From Triatoma infestans (Eukaryota; Arthropoda; Insecta; Hemiptera; Reduviidae), in contig JAAEAF010002550.1 in assembly GCA_011037195.1 (NCBI GenBank), forward strand, positions 1 through 64,000: 64,000 bases of DNA, given 5' to 3'. The translations under genes were made by a program, and so were the position numbers. The notes below the pieces were generated by a model. That model was given only the letters and a program-made list of their open reading frames with translations, made no database searches and was not told where the DNA came from. Numbering within the stretch: position 1 is the first letter of the stretch; each line of letters starts with the position of its first letter. Below, piece after piece: positions 33,893 to 43,110 of the stretch.

Positions 33893-34093
33893 AAAACTGG
33901 GCAGGTAAACTTCAGTGAAACACAGACCAAGTTGCTTAGTGATATAAAAGGTGGAATTGCACCTCTCAGTTTATATTCTTTCACTTTATCCAGTTCTATA
34001 GTCTTGCCTTATTAGTGTAATTTATTTCATATCCAGACTATAATCACCCGCTACAATCCTCACAATGTGAGCAATCATTCTTAGTGTTGCCCA
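33893..34093 (+). pseudogene. Promoter and first codons of a family 1 peptide gene (psi2)
   Basis: From ACTGGGCAGGTAAACTTCAG through a TATA box (33943-33950), the sequence matches the promoter and 5'UTR of gene 1 read in the opposite direction. ATG is at 34065, exactly 115 bp after the TATA box, but the second codon is TGA where the intact genes have CGA. Only about nine codons remain before unrelated sequence starts. The upstream GGGWATAACA motif is missing. Confidence 0.75.
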
Positions 34094-34094
34094 T

Positions 34095-34328
34095 TCACAA
34101 TAGTTTTCAATACAGTAGTAAAAAGTGGGGGTCAAACGGAAATCGCCTCTTTCAACCACACATTTAAAGTGTAAGGCGGCAAAAAAAAATCAATAAACAT
34201 TAACACCATCACAAACTAGAGCGAAAATACTTCAACAAACGTTATGTTCACTTTTTAGATATCTTGCTTCGTTTAAGAGTTATTTCATAAGTGGCCCCTT
34301 TTAAGTGGGGACACCCTGTACCTTTCTA
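34095..34328. repeat. Second copy of the mariner-like end sequence
   Basis: Matches 33106-33345 in the same orientation, from TAGTTTTCAATACAGTAGTA to GGGGACACCCTGTA. The two copies flank psi2. Confidence 0.75.
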
Positions 34329-34440
34329 ATCTCTTCCTCGAGTGTTCTTAAAATTGCACTTCCTTCACAATCAACTAGTATATCATCAATCATAAACTGA
34401 ATTCTACCTTCCTTTAGCAACCCATTGAAATATTTCTCTA
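34322..34440 (-). pseudogene. Short reverse-transcriptase-like fragment (LTR-type, uncertain)
   Basis: The minus strand reads YFNGLLKEGRIQFMIDDILV followed by RTLEEEIRK. FMIDDIL resembles the Y/F-x-D-D catalytic box and its surroundings in gypsy-type RTs (MDDILI). Only 40 codons, so the call is tentative. Confidence 0.3.
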
Positions 34441-34479
34441 GCAACCTGTCAATATTTCTCTAGTCTGATTAGTTCTGTA

Positions 34480-35290
34480 TTTATTTTATTTTTATCCTTA
34501 TTTTTTATTTTTATTTTCTCTTAGGTCCTTTATCATCTGCAAAGGTTTATTTTGATTGGCTAAATCTTAGTCGGCTGTTTATTTTATTTTAGTTCTTTCC
34601 CATTTATCATTTTCCCATTCTTTTTTTGTCATACCCATTACACTTTTTATTTGTAACTTATATAATGTTTGTGTTTTTAAGATCTTTAAATTTTGCAAAA
34701 GAAAAAGTAAAACATTTTTATAGACCTCATCCTCTGGTCATTGCCGTACAAACGTCCATAATTTTAAGGCCTGACGATTTAAATACCATTTTTATACAAG
34801 CTTAACTAAACAAATAAATTAGTGTAATTCCTTTTATGTGTAATGGGTTCAGATATTGGATGTTCTGATCCCTAGTTGTAATGGGTTCAGATGTCTTGGA
34901 GAGGTGTTGTGATGCGATGAATAGTTGGGAGTTAGTTAGAGATTTTAGAGAGTTGTTATTCGGAATATGAATTACTAATTTACAAAAATAGATATATGTA
35001 TATTTTAACAATAATTTAAACGTTTGAAAAGATAAACTACAATTAATTTAGAATGATTTAAAGTGTAACTAGAATGCAATGCACCAACTATAATAATAGA
35101 TAAATAATATATGTTTAAATACGTAGATAGGGAACGCGCTCCGATGTAAGAATTATGTCACTGATAGAATCTTGATGTTACGCTGATGAAATACTGAAGA
35201 ATAATCCTCCCATTTCCTGTAGAGATGCCTAATATTGCCATCCCCACACATTGACAAGTCTTGTAATTACGGGTCACACTCAAACATCTC
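34480..35290. other. No gene recognised
   Basis: AT-rich with poly-T runs. Nothing supported. Confidence 0.5.
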
Positions 35291-35292
35291 TT

Positions 35293-35486
35293 GCCGTGTG
35301 TTGACCCTTGGTCTTGAACAGGTCTTGGCGGTTATCAAAGGACTGTAGCCAGGTGGTCGGTCTTGAGTGTTTGTTTATTGCCGTGTGTTGACCCTAGGTC
35401 TTGAATACGTCGGTGAACAGGTGTGGCGACAGGTGATGGTAGTTATCAAAGGACTGTAGCCAGGTAATCGGTCTTTTGAGTGATTT
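35293..35486. repeat. Imperfect tandem duplication, two units
   Basis: Two copies of a segment with CCGTGTGTTGACCC, GGTCTTGAA, GTTATCAAAGGACTGTAGCC, AGG and TCGGTCTT (35293-35370 and 35380-35483). The second is longer by about 25 bp. Function unknown; it could be part of an LTR. Confidence 0.7.
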
Positions 35487-35826
35487 GTTGACCCTTGTGA
35501 AAGCGGTATGTCTTTGGCGGGAGGTCCTTAGACCGTGCACTGACCGCGACTGGCTGACACCACTAGTTATAATTTTTATAATTAAAAATTATATATTCTG
35601 TTATCACTCCTTCTTGTTATCACATTACATATGGTATGAAGTACCTTTCGAGATTATAAAAAGATGAATTTGTCTGATGCGCACACTTTATTTAATTTCT
35701 AAATTTGGGTATAGGTTCGCTTTTCTTCTTGTAATGTGAAAATTATGCAAGATTATCCATTTAACAATACTTCCTTATACTTTTATTACGTTTCCCAAGC
35801 TTTAGAGTATCATTGTTTGGTATTGC

Positions 35827-35998
35827 TTATCTTTCCTTGCGCTCTTTCTTTGTCATGAGCATCTGTCTTTTTATTGCCAGGAACATCTCCTCTACATTAC
35901 TATTTTCCTTGGCACTCGTTTCAAAAAGTTATATTGCCATCTGATCGGCAAATCTTTGTGCATCTTCAGTGAGAACCAATTTCCCCCAGGTTATCTGG
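35827..35998 (-). pseudogene. Rab35-like small GTPase C-terminal fragment (minus copy)
   Basis: The minus strand reads VLTEDAQRFADQMAI, stop, LFETSAKENSNVEEMFLAIK and MTKKERKER before a stop at 35827. This is the G5 (SAK) region and C-terminal helix of a Rab GTPase, closest by eye to Rab35/Rab1. An in-frame TAA (35929-35931) replaces a Gln codon kept in the plus copy, and the upstream part is frameshifted. A T-rich tract and AG precede the similarity (minus strand), so it may be a copy of a genomic exon. The hypervariable tail and prenylation cysteines are absent. Confidence 0.75.
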
Positions 35999-36193
35999 GG
36001 ATATCTAAAAAATAAAATTTATGGTAACTTAAACCCAGGTCACCATTGTAGAAGAACTTAAATAAAGAATTTCTAGAGTCCTGTGAATAAATCCGTCCCG
36101 TATTCTGTAATGAGTGCAATTGTAATGGAAGAAGTAAATGGAAATATATTCCAAATACAACAGTAACGGCAAAAGAGAGAACACAGGCCCGAC
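35999..36193. other. Spacer, no gene
   Basis: Between the Rab35-like fragment and the LTR-like repeat. A 66-codon minus-strand frame (36029-36229) has no recognisable similarity. Confidence 0.45.
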
Positions 36194-36460
36194 CGAGAGA
36201 AAAAAAGGTACTCTCTGGTACTCTCTCACTTAAGCAGGCTAGAGTGAGAAACCTGTATATAAGCCAGTGAGAGATCCAGACATCTATCTATCTATCAGAT
36301 TCACCATATACATCGCATCTTGTCATAACTCTACTCTCACCCTTTATTCTATAAAATCATTACAAGTCCAGTGCAGTTTGTGTAACTTATAGCCATATTA
36401 TAACAGTATCTTCATATCTCGTCTAATTAATTTCTCTCCTCATCAACTCTATTATGCAAA
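36194..36460 (+). repeat. LTR-like repeat, copy 1
   Basis: About 265 bp shared with 54171-54455. Landmarks are GGCAGGCTAGAGTG-type block, TATATAAG (36256-36263), CATCGCATC, AAGTCCAGTGCAGTT, CTTATAGC and CATATCTCGT. A TATA box within a dispersed sequence that lacks any frame fits a solo LTR. Exact ends and target-site duplications are not visible. Confidence 0.5.
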
Positions 36461-37056
36461 ACACATCTTATCAAAAACATTACACAGTCAAATAAAAAAC
36501 TGGACAAAAAGGGCGTGTTTCCCATTTTGAAACAACTAATGTGAACATGTTTTTACCTTATTTGACCTATAAAGTAAAAAGCAATATGGAATTATAGCAA
36601 CCAGAAGGCAGAGAATTTCTCTGGATTCAAAATTGAATATTTCAGCTAATATTCAACGGATATTTCTCGATCCATTACCATTTTTTATAAAAAAAAATCT
36701 AAGAAATTATTCAAAAATATCTGATACAATTTGTCCCTACAAATATTTAATATAATATTAACTTCAAAAACAAGTTTGAAGAATTTCCTTTTTAATTTGA
36801 AACTGAGTAAGCAGTGGATTTTTTTATACCAGATAGATAGATATTTATTATGACTTGACCTAATCTTTTGCAATCCATAATGAGGTTACATCTAGGGCCT
36901 CCAAAAACTTAATGTACTTAAATATTGTAAAAAAAATGAACTAAAATAAATGATTCAAGCTTTTTTTATGAGGAGTTGTTATTTACAGAAAAGCTAAGGA
37001 CAGAACAGCTGGACTCGAACAAGCGTTCTGCGCGTGGCAATTTTTTCTCTTTTTGT
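36461..37056. other. No gene recognised
   Basis: AT-rich. Nothing supported. Confidence 0.5.
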
Positions 37057-37385
37057 TTATACAATTCTACCATCCAAATAAAGTAATTAGAAATAAATTG
37101 ATGACCAAAATTCCAAGTTTCAAGAAAATTTGTAAACCATAACTGCGGTTTTACTAAACAGTTTTTTCAGTTTTCGACGAACTCCAACGAACTAAATATT
37201 GTACTTAAATATTGTAAACTGCGCCAAGGGGGGGGCAAACCCTGCGCTATCCAAAGCCTCTGTAGGCCCTTATACCTGCCCCAAAAAAGAATAACAACTC
37301 AGGAATCTGAGGTTTCACCCACCTAAGGTAAACTTCAGTAAGAGAAAGTTGTGTGAGCGTTTCATATCAGATTTTCTTCGTTCTC
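37057..37385 (+). repeat. Hairpin repeat (HR) family, partial copy 8
   Basis: Two pieces of the 3' third: 37057-37195 (ATACAATTCTACCATCCAAA to TTTTCGACGAACTCC) and 37335-37375 (GTAAGAGAAAGTTGTGTGAG, GTTTCATATCAGATTTTC). They are separated by about 140 bp of unrelated GC-richer sequence. Confidence 0.6.
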
Positions 37386-37433
37386 AGAGGATCTCTAGAC
37401 GTGTATTTCTAGTGAAAATTCAAAGCAGTTATA

Positions 37434-37717
37434 GTTGTTCATGAAGTTACGTGTGGCTGTGTGGTTCATGAAGTTGCAAATGTAAAAAGAGGGTTGCATG
37501 AAATCAACTGTGAAGTAGTAAATTGGATATTGATGAAAATAAGAATGATACACCTGATCAGAAAGTGCTTCTCCCTGAAGATGCACAAAGATTCGCCGAT
37601 CAGATGGCAATACAACATTTTGAAACTACTGCCATGGAAAATATTAATGTAGAGGAGATGTTCCTGGTTGTAAAAAGACACGTGCTCAGGACAAAGAAGG
37701 AGCGCAAGGGAAGGTAA
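37434..37717 (+). pseudogene. Rab35-like small GTPase C-terminal half (plus copy)
   Basis: Reads NVKRGLHEINCEVVNWIL, then a frameshift, NKNDTPDQKVLLPEDAQRFA, DQMAIQHFETTAMENINVEE and a tail KKERKGR before a stop at 37715-37717. NKND is the G4 guanine-specificity motif; the SAK of G5 has become TAM. It extends further upstream than the minus copy. A short block (GTTCATGAAGTT) is duplicated near 37438 and 37466. Not functional: G1-G3 are missing and the frame is broken. Confidence 0.8.
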
Positions 37718-37909
37718 GCAATACCAAACGATGATAATCTAAAGATTGGAAAACCTAATAAAAATAAAGGAAAGTATTGTTAAATGGACAATTCTGCGTA
37801 ATTTTTACATCAGAAGAAGACAAGCAGGCATTCACCCAAATTTATAAATAAAAAAAAATATACGCATCAGACGAATTCATCTTTTTATAATCTCAAGAGG
37901 TACTTTATG

Positions 37910-38639
37910 GATAAAAGTAATTACACTAATTTATTTATATAATTAAGCTTCTATAAAAACCTTTTACTTTTTTTTTCAAAAATTGAAGATCTTAAAAATA
38001 GATACATTATATAAATTACAAAACTAAAAAATATAATGGATATGACAAGGAATGAATTGGGAGAAAGATAAATAAACTAGAAGTAAAGCTAACACTATAT
38101 AATAGTAAAGTAACACAAACTGCCTGGACATTACACGTAATATATAAAATTTAGAGTGAGTAAAGAGAAAGGTTGTTGACGCGTTGTGACTGCTGTATAA
38201 ACTCTTGCTGTATTTAAACTGATTCTCTTATACTAATTTGGCCTAAACTAGTGAGTGAGACTGTCCATTTTAGTGTGTGTCTCTCTCTCTCTCTGTTTTG
38301 GGTCTCTCTCCAAGTCTGCTCCCAAATGTGGGGCATAGCAATAATTTCTCTTACAGTTATAATAAAAAAAAAAAAAAGTAAAAAGTTCCGTGCTTGAGAC
38401 ATAATTAATCTTGAAGTTTAATTACGAAGGCATGTCAACTTTAATGAAAGCAAATAAACATTATGATTGTCATTTTAATGTTAAATAGTGCGGCCTATCA
38501 CCCTCTTAATAAAAGTGTGCCTGTATGACCTTGTCAGTTTCGTAATTAAAATGTTATCTGTTTTATTAGTCAATATTCTGTAATTAATGTTAGTAGAATT
38601 GTATAAGTTATTAAAAAAAACTCGTTTATTTATGTGACG
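37910..38639. other. No gene; (TC)n run at about 38274-38300
   Basis: AT-rich sequence with a CT/TC simple repeat. No frame of note. Confidence 0.5.
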
Positions 38640-38818
38640 CTCTGTCACATGTAAATCCACGTATATACATCTAAATCCTTCATTATTGCAATGGCCTAAT
38701 GTAATTAGAGAACAAAAATCAATCAACTAACCAAGTAAACTTACAGATAAAATAGATTTCCTTAATTCAATTTATCATAAGTTGAAAGGTTTATTTATTA
38801 TTTATTGCCTTTTTAATA

Positions 38819-39102
38819 CGAGGATCATTCAATAAGTAAAGAGACAAATCGCTGTAGCTCAAAAACGATTTATTTAATCAATACAAAACTTTGGCTGCTT
38901 TTCTACAAAGTCCCTAGTAATATTTATACATTTGCCCCACATGAATAAATCTGAGATTATGCTTACCAAATAATCTCGAATAGCTGATGAGTACCTAAGT
39001 ACAAGGATGCCAACTTGACGCACTGAAACTTCCTGTATTGATTAAACAAACCGTTTCTAAGCTCCAGCGATTTGTCTGGTTACTTGTTGAATGACCATCG
39101 CA
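38819..39102. mobile_element. Mariner-type MITE, 284 bp
   Basis: Left end CGAGGATCATTCAATAAGTA. The reverse complement of the right end reads TGCGATGGTCATTCAACAAG and continues to match (AGACAAATCGCTG in both). TA dinucleotides flank it (38817-38818, 39103-39104). The ends resemble mariner-family terminal repeats. No transposase inside. Confidence 0.7.
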
Positions 39103-39284
39103 TACACTCTAGAGATCATAACCAGTCATAACACTACTTACGTAAATGATATAGTAAAATGGTTTATATAAAAAAAAAAGGACTACACAAATAAAATTTA
39201 CAAATCAGTTTATTTTAAAAAAAATATTTAAATATAAATATATATACAAAAAAAAAAATCAGTACTTAGTTGTGATGTAATGAT

Positions 39285-39566
39285 TTAAAACCTTCCCCTT
39301 ACTTCAAAACCACCATGACTTTGTTTGCCACGTAATCCATTCATGTTGAATCGATCATGCTGTACATAACCACCAGCTCGCCAATTTCCATTCTTGCTCA
39401 CCCAAGCATCTTGGCTGACTTTGGCACTTTGACGTCGTTCACTTCCATAAGGTCCTCTGCTTCTGGTGTCAGACAGGTCAATGGTGAGTTTTGGTCGATT
39501 ATCACCAGCGGAAACGAGGACAGCTAACATTACAACCAGGGCAACACTCAGAATGATTGCACGCAT
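39285..39566 (-). CDS. Hymenoptaecin/attacin-like antimicrobial peptide precursor, family 1 gene 2
   Basis: 93 residues without introns. Signal peptide MRAIILSVALVVMLAVLVSA, then GDNRPKLTIDLSDTRSRGPY, GSERRQSAKV, DAWVSKNGNWRAGGYVQHDR and the end GGFEVRGRF. No cysteine; strongly basic and Gly-rich. Differs from gene 1 by about a dozen and from gene 3 by about ten residues, all compatible with a working peptide. TATA box at 39682-39689, GGGAATAACA at 39732-39741, poly(A) signal on the minus strand at 39209-39214. It faces away from gene 3 (head to head, 2.6 kb apart) within an inverted duplication. Membrane-active or stress-target action on bacteria is inferred from the family resemblance. Confidence 0.78.
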   Translation of the reverse strand: MRAIILSVALVVMLAVLVSAGDNRPKLTIDLSDTRSRGPYGSERRQSAKVSQDAWVSKNGNWRAGGYVQHDRFNMNGLRGKQSHGGFEVRGRF

Positions 39567-39681
39567 GTTGATATTGTTGTGGGAGAGATTTGTGCTGAAT
39601 TTGAAACAAAATCAGAACTGCACTATTAACGCCACTAAGAGAGATCTAATCAGAGTTGTGGAATTGAAGATTGCAATTCAT

Positions 39682-39689
39682 CTTTTATA
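39682..39689 (-). promoter_or_regulatory. TATA box of family 1 gene 2
   Basis: TATAAAAG, 116 bp before the ATG. Confidence 0.7.
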
Positions 39690-39731
39690 GTTAAACCGTT
39701 GTGGGTTTCACACAAGTATATTCGTATTGTT

Positions 39732-39741
39732 GGGAATAACA
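39732..39741. promoter_or_regulatory. Conserved GGGAATAACA motif of gene 2
   Basis: 166 bp upstream of the ATG; see 12871 and 41993. Confidence 0.5.
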
Positions 39742-39962
39742 GGTACTCTAATACAGTCTGTACTCCTGTGAAATACATTGTTTTTTTTTTATGAATAGTT
39801 TAATGAATTCAATATTAGGCATACCAAGAATCTCGTAATTATATTTGGTAAAGTTTCCTGATAAAAGGGCAGCTTCTATTTCTGTTCGCAAAAAATTCCA
39901 TGAGGTAGTGCATTGCGTGCATTGTTAAAATAGCAATTAACTAGAAAAGTTAATAAAAAAAT

Positions 39963-40917
39963 CTGGTGTGAAACACTCACAAAACTTTCTCTTACTCCAG
40001 TTCTCAAAATTATAATTGACAAATTTTATAGTTTGTGTACCAAATTTAAAGAAATTCGTCGAAAACTGAAAAAAAAACGGTTCAGTAAAAGCGCATTTCC
40101 GGTTTACAAATTTTCTTGAAACTCGAAATTTTGACCATTTATTTATTTCTAATTAATTTTGTTTGGATGATAGAATTGTATAATCAACTATGATACCACT
40201 TTACAGGTCCACCTCTCCCCTAAAAGTGTTCTTCAAGGAATTTTCCCAGAGAAATGTTTTAAACAAAAGTTATAGCTCTTTGTATGTTTAGTTCATTATA
40301 CGAAGTTTCAAGAAAATCAACGGAGCTAAAACTCGCGAAAAAGTAAAAAAAATCATTTGGTAAAGTTGTAAAGTGAGCCTCACTTCTGGTTATCCAATTT
40401 TTTTGAAGCTGGGAACTACAACAACGTATTCAATTCTAATCAACATTAGTTAGATGATAATAAACTGAAATAGCACTTTATATGAAAACCAAACCCCACC
40501 TCTACACCAGAAGTGCCCTTAAATGAATTTTCCCAGAGAAATGTTTTAAATTAAGTTGTAGCTCTTTGTATGTGTTGTTGATCTGCCAAGTTTGAAGAAA
40601 ATCGTCGAAGCCATTTTTGAGAAAAACGCAAAAAATTAAAAAAACTAACTAGTAAAGTGGCACTTCTGGCTGAGGAATTTTGACAGAAGACTCATTGTTG
40701 GATCCCATGCTGATACCTAAACGGAATATCAAATTTCAACTTTCTACGGTTTTTCGTTTTTGAGCTATGCTGTTCACATACATACACACACAATTTGCTA
40801 AAAACCACTTTTTTGGAATTAGGGGACCTTAAAACGGATATTTCCGGTGAAAACTCGATATTGAAAAATTTGACACGATTACAATACTTCCTTTTACTTA
40901 GAACAAAGAGAAAGTAA
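39963..40917 (-). repeat. Hairpin repeat (HR) family, copy 6, nearly full length, minus strand
   Basis: Its 3' hairpin end is at 39961-39981 (CTGGTGTGAAACACTCAC) and its 5' end at about 40880-40917, whose reverse complement starts ACTTTCTCTTTG and then GGAAGTATTGTAATCGTG, as in the plus copy at 56804. It fills the spacer between the two arms of the inverted duplication. Confidence 0.8.
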
Positions 40918-41269
40918 TTGCTCACATCACTGGATGGCGCTGTGATCAGCTGGTGAATTTTAGAACTACAATTTTGTATATCTAAAAGCTTTTGTTAATT
41001 ATTTGAACTAATACCTAATTCTAGATTAAGTAAGTGGTATTACCTAGCGGCTAATGCAGAAACGTTAATTATTATGTAACTCTCTCTTTATCTATCGTTA
41101 ATAAACTATATTATTTACTGAAATTGTGCGATATTTTTTTATAGATATTGATAACTATTTCTAATAAGCTTGATATTTTATAACACTTTGTTTCTAATTA
41201 AAATTATTTAGTTTATGGTATAATTATAAAAAAAAAAGACAAACTACGCCTCTAAATAAAAGCACACAC

Positions 41270-41640
41270 CCACACCTTCTCCCAAAACCACACTTAAATG
41301 AATTTTAAAAAACTGTTTCAGGTAAAAGTTGTATCTATTTTTTTTATGTGGAATTGATATTTAGAGAAAAAATCCGTTGGAACCATTTTTGAGAAAAATT
41401 GCAAAAACTGAAAGATCCATTCAGCATTATGTTTTATACTTCCGTTTGAGAAATTTTAACTGAATACTATCTGTCGGGCCCCATTTTTTAGTTAGTCGTT
41501 CTTGAACTATGCTGTTCGCATAGCACACGCACACACACCATTTTTGAAAACCACTTTTTTTAGAACTCTTAGTTCACCTTAAAAAGTGTATTTTCGGTGA
41601 AAATTTGTGAGATCCACGTAAGTTAGGACAAATAATAAGT
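41270..41640 (-). repeat. Hairpin repeat (HR) family, diverged partial copy 9
   Basis: Reverse complement of the 5' half: GAACTATGCTGTTCGCATAG with CA-rich simple sequence near 41510-41545, ACTTCCGTTTGAG near 41440, and CCTTAAAAAGTG near 41576. Confidence 0.55.
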
Positions 41641-41992
41641 ATAATTTCAGGTTCATATGTCCAATCTCTAACACTTTTACTTTTCATTTTTAAGAATTTT
41701 TTTTTTTTTTTAATTAATTTGTATTAATCGTAAGTAAGAGAAAGTCGTGTGAGTGTTTCGCGCAAAATTATTCATTTTTTTTTTTTTACTGGTCAATAAT
41801 TGTTATTACGCGCAATGCATTACGCTCATAGAAGTTTTTGCAAACAGAAATAAGTACTATACATTTTAAGGAAATTTACCCAAATATAATTAGAGATTCT
41901 TGGTATACCCAATGTTGAATTTCTTAAACTATCCATACAAAAACAATGTATTTGACAGAAGTCAAAAATTGTACAAACTGTATTAGAGTTCC

Positions 41993-42002
41993 TGTTATAC
42001 CC
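41993..42002. promoter_or_regulatory. Conserved GGGTATAACA motif of gene 3
   Basis: On the minus strand, 165 bp upstream of the ATG of gene 3. One base differs from the motif of genes 1 and 2. Confidence 0.45.
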
Positions 42003-42044
42003 AACAATACAAATATATTCCTGTAAAACCCACAACGGTTTAAC

Positions 42045-42052
42045 TATAAAAG
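42045..42052 (+). promoter_or_regulatory. TATA box of family 1 gene 3
   Basis: TATAAAAG, 115 bp before the ATG at 42167. Confidence 0.7.
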
Positions 42053-42166
42053 ATGGAATATCGATCTTCAATCCCACACTCTGATTAGACTTCTCTTAGT
42101 GGCCTTAATAGTGCAGTTCTGATTTTGTTTGATATACAACACAAATCACTACCTACCATCCTCAAA

Positions 42167-42448
42167 ATGCGAGCAATCATTTTGAGTATCGCCTTGGTTG
42201 TAGTATTGGCAGTCTTTGTTTCAGCTGATGATAATCGACCGAAATTCACCATTGATCTGTCTGACACCAGAAGCAGAGGACCTTATGGAAGTGAACGTCG
42301 TCAGAGTGGCAAAGTCAGCCAAGATGTTTGGGTGAGCAGAAATGGAAACTGGCGAGCAGGTGGTTATGTACAGCATGATCGATTCAACATGAATGGACTA
42401 CGTGGCAAACAGACTCATGGTGGTTTTCAAGTTGGAGGAAGATTTTAA
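42167..42448 (+). CDS. Hymenoptaecin/attacin-like antimicrobial peptide precursor, family 1 gene 3
   Basis: 93 residues starting at the ATG at 42167. The upstream in-frame extension to 42125 would need a TTG start and is 5'UTR. Signal peptide MRAIILSIALVVVLAVFVSA, then DDNRPKFTIDLSDTRSRGPY, GSERRQSGKV, DVWVSRNGNWRAGGYVQHDR and the end GGFQVGGRF. No cysteine. All features of gene 2 are kept, so it is likely active. Poly(A) signal AATAAA at 42521-42526, about 75 nt after the stop. The gene is the mirror partner of gene 2; the shared promoter elements suggest the same inducible control. Confidence 0.78.
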   Translation: MRAIILSIALVVVLAVFVSADDNRPKFTIDLSDTRSRGPYGSERRQSGKVSQDVWVSRNGNWRAGGYVQHDRFNMNGLRGKQTHGGFQVGGRF

Positions 42449-42639
42449 ATTTTTTTAGCGTCACAATTATATACTGATATTGTTTTGTTTTTTTTTATAT
42501 TATTTTTGTAATATTTTGTAAATAAACAGATTTGTAAATTTAATTTGTGGAATGTCTCCTTTTTATAAACAATTTCATTACATCACATTCGTAAATAGAA
42601 GGTGAACTCCGCTAATCTAATTAAATATGATAGTACTAA

Positions 42640-42960
42640 TATTATAAATATTTGGTTTCCAATAATATGCCTACTAGTGAGAATTGATGTCCAGTAGGAA
42701 AATTCATACAACTCCATGAAGCAGGCGTTTAGGCGGTTCAATGTTACAATAATACTTCTGGCACCGACATCAAATTTTTACCACATCTATCAGCCTTAAT
42801 GTGTAGGTTGATCATTCATGAACGAATGAACTACAAACTTCAAAGCAGCTGAAAGCCGACCAGCTCCCACACAGGGCTACAGTAATAGTATTATGGTAGT
42901 TTTTAGGTTCAATCCATCCTAGCCGTCAAAACCAACATCCAAGAAGCCTACAAATAATTA
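42640..42960. repeat. Dispersed repeat, copy 1
   Basis: Diverged direct match to 44070-44400: GGTTTCYAATAATATGCC start, CATGAAGCAGGCGTTYRGG region, and GACTACAAACTTCAAAG. No conserved frame. Class unknown. Confidence 0.6.
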
Positions 42961-43110
42961 TAAAATTCATTCATATCTTTACCAAATTAATAATAAACAA
43001 ACATTTCAGCTTATGATAAATTGAATTAAGGTAACTAGTTTGACTGCAAGTTTACTTTTTTAGTTGATAGATATTTGCTCTCCAATTAAATAAGTCCATT
43101 GTAACAATAA

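Larger units (their letters stand above)
38640..39928. repeat. Left arm of a large inverted duplication
   Basis: Its reverse complement matches 41806-43110: 38690-38800 against about 42990-43110 (AACTTATGATAAATTGAATT shared), the peptide gene and promoter, and 39770-39928 against 41808-41965 (CAAGAATCTC, TTATATTTGG). The right end is near TGCATTGCG in both arms. The MITE at 38819-39102 is only in this arm. Confidence 0.8.
41806..43110. repeat. Right arm of the large inverted duplication
   Basis: Partner of 38640-39928. It contains gene 3 with promoter and 3' flank. It lacks the MITE of the left arm and carries instead about 400 bp (42600-42980) that recur at 44070-44400. Confidence 0.8.
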
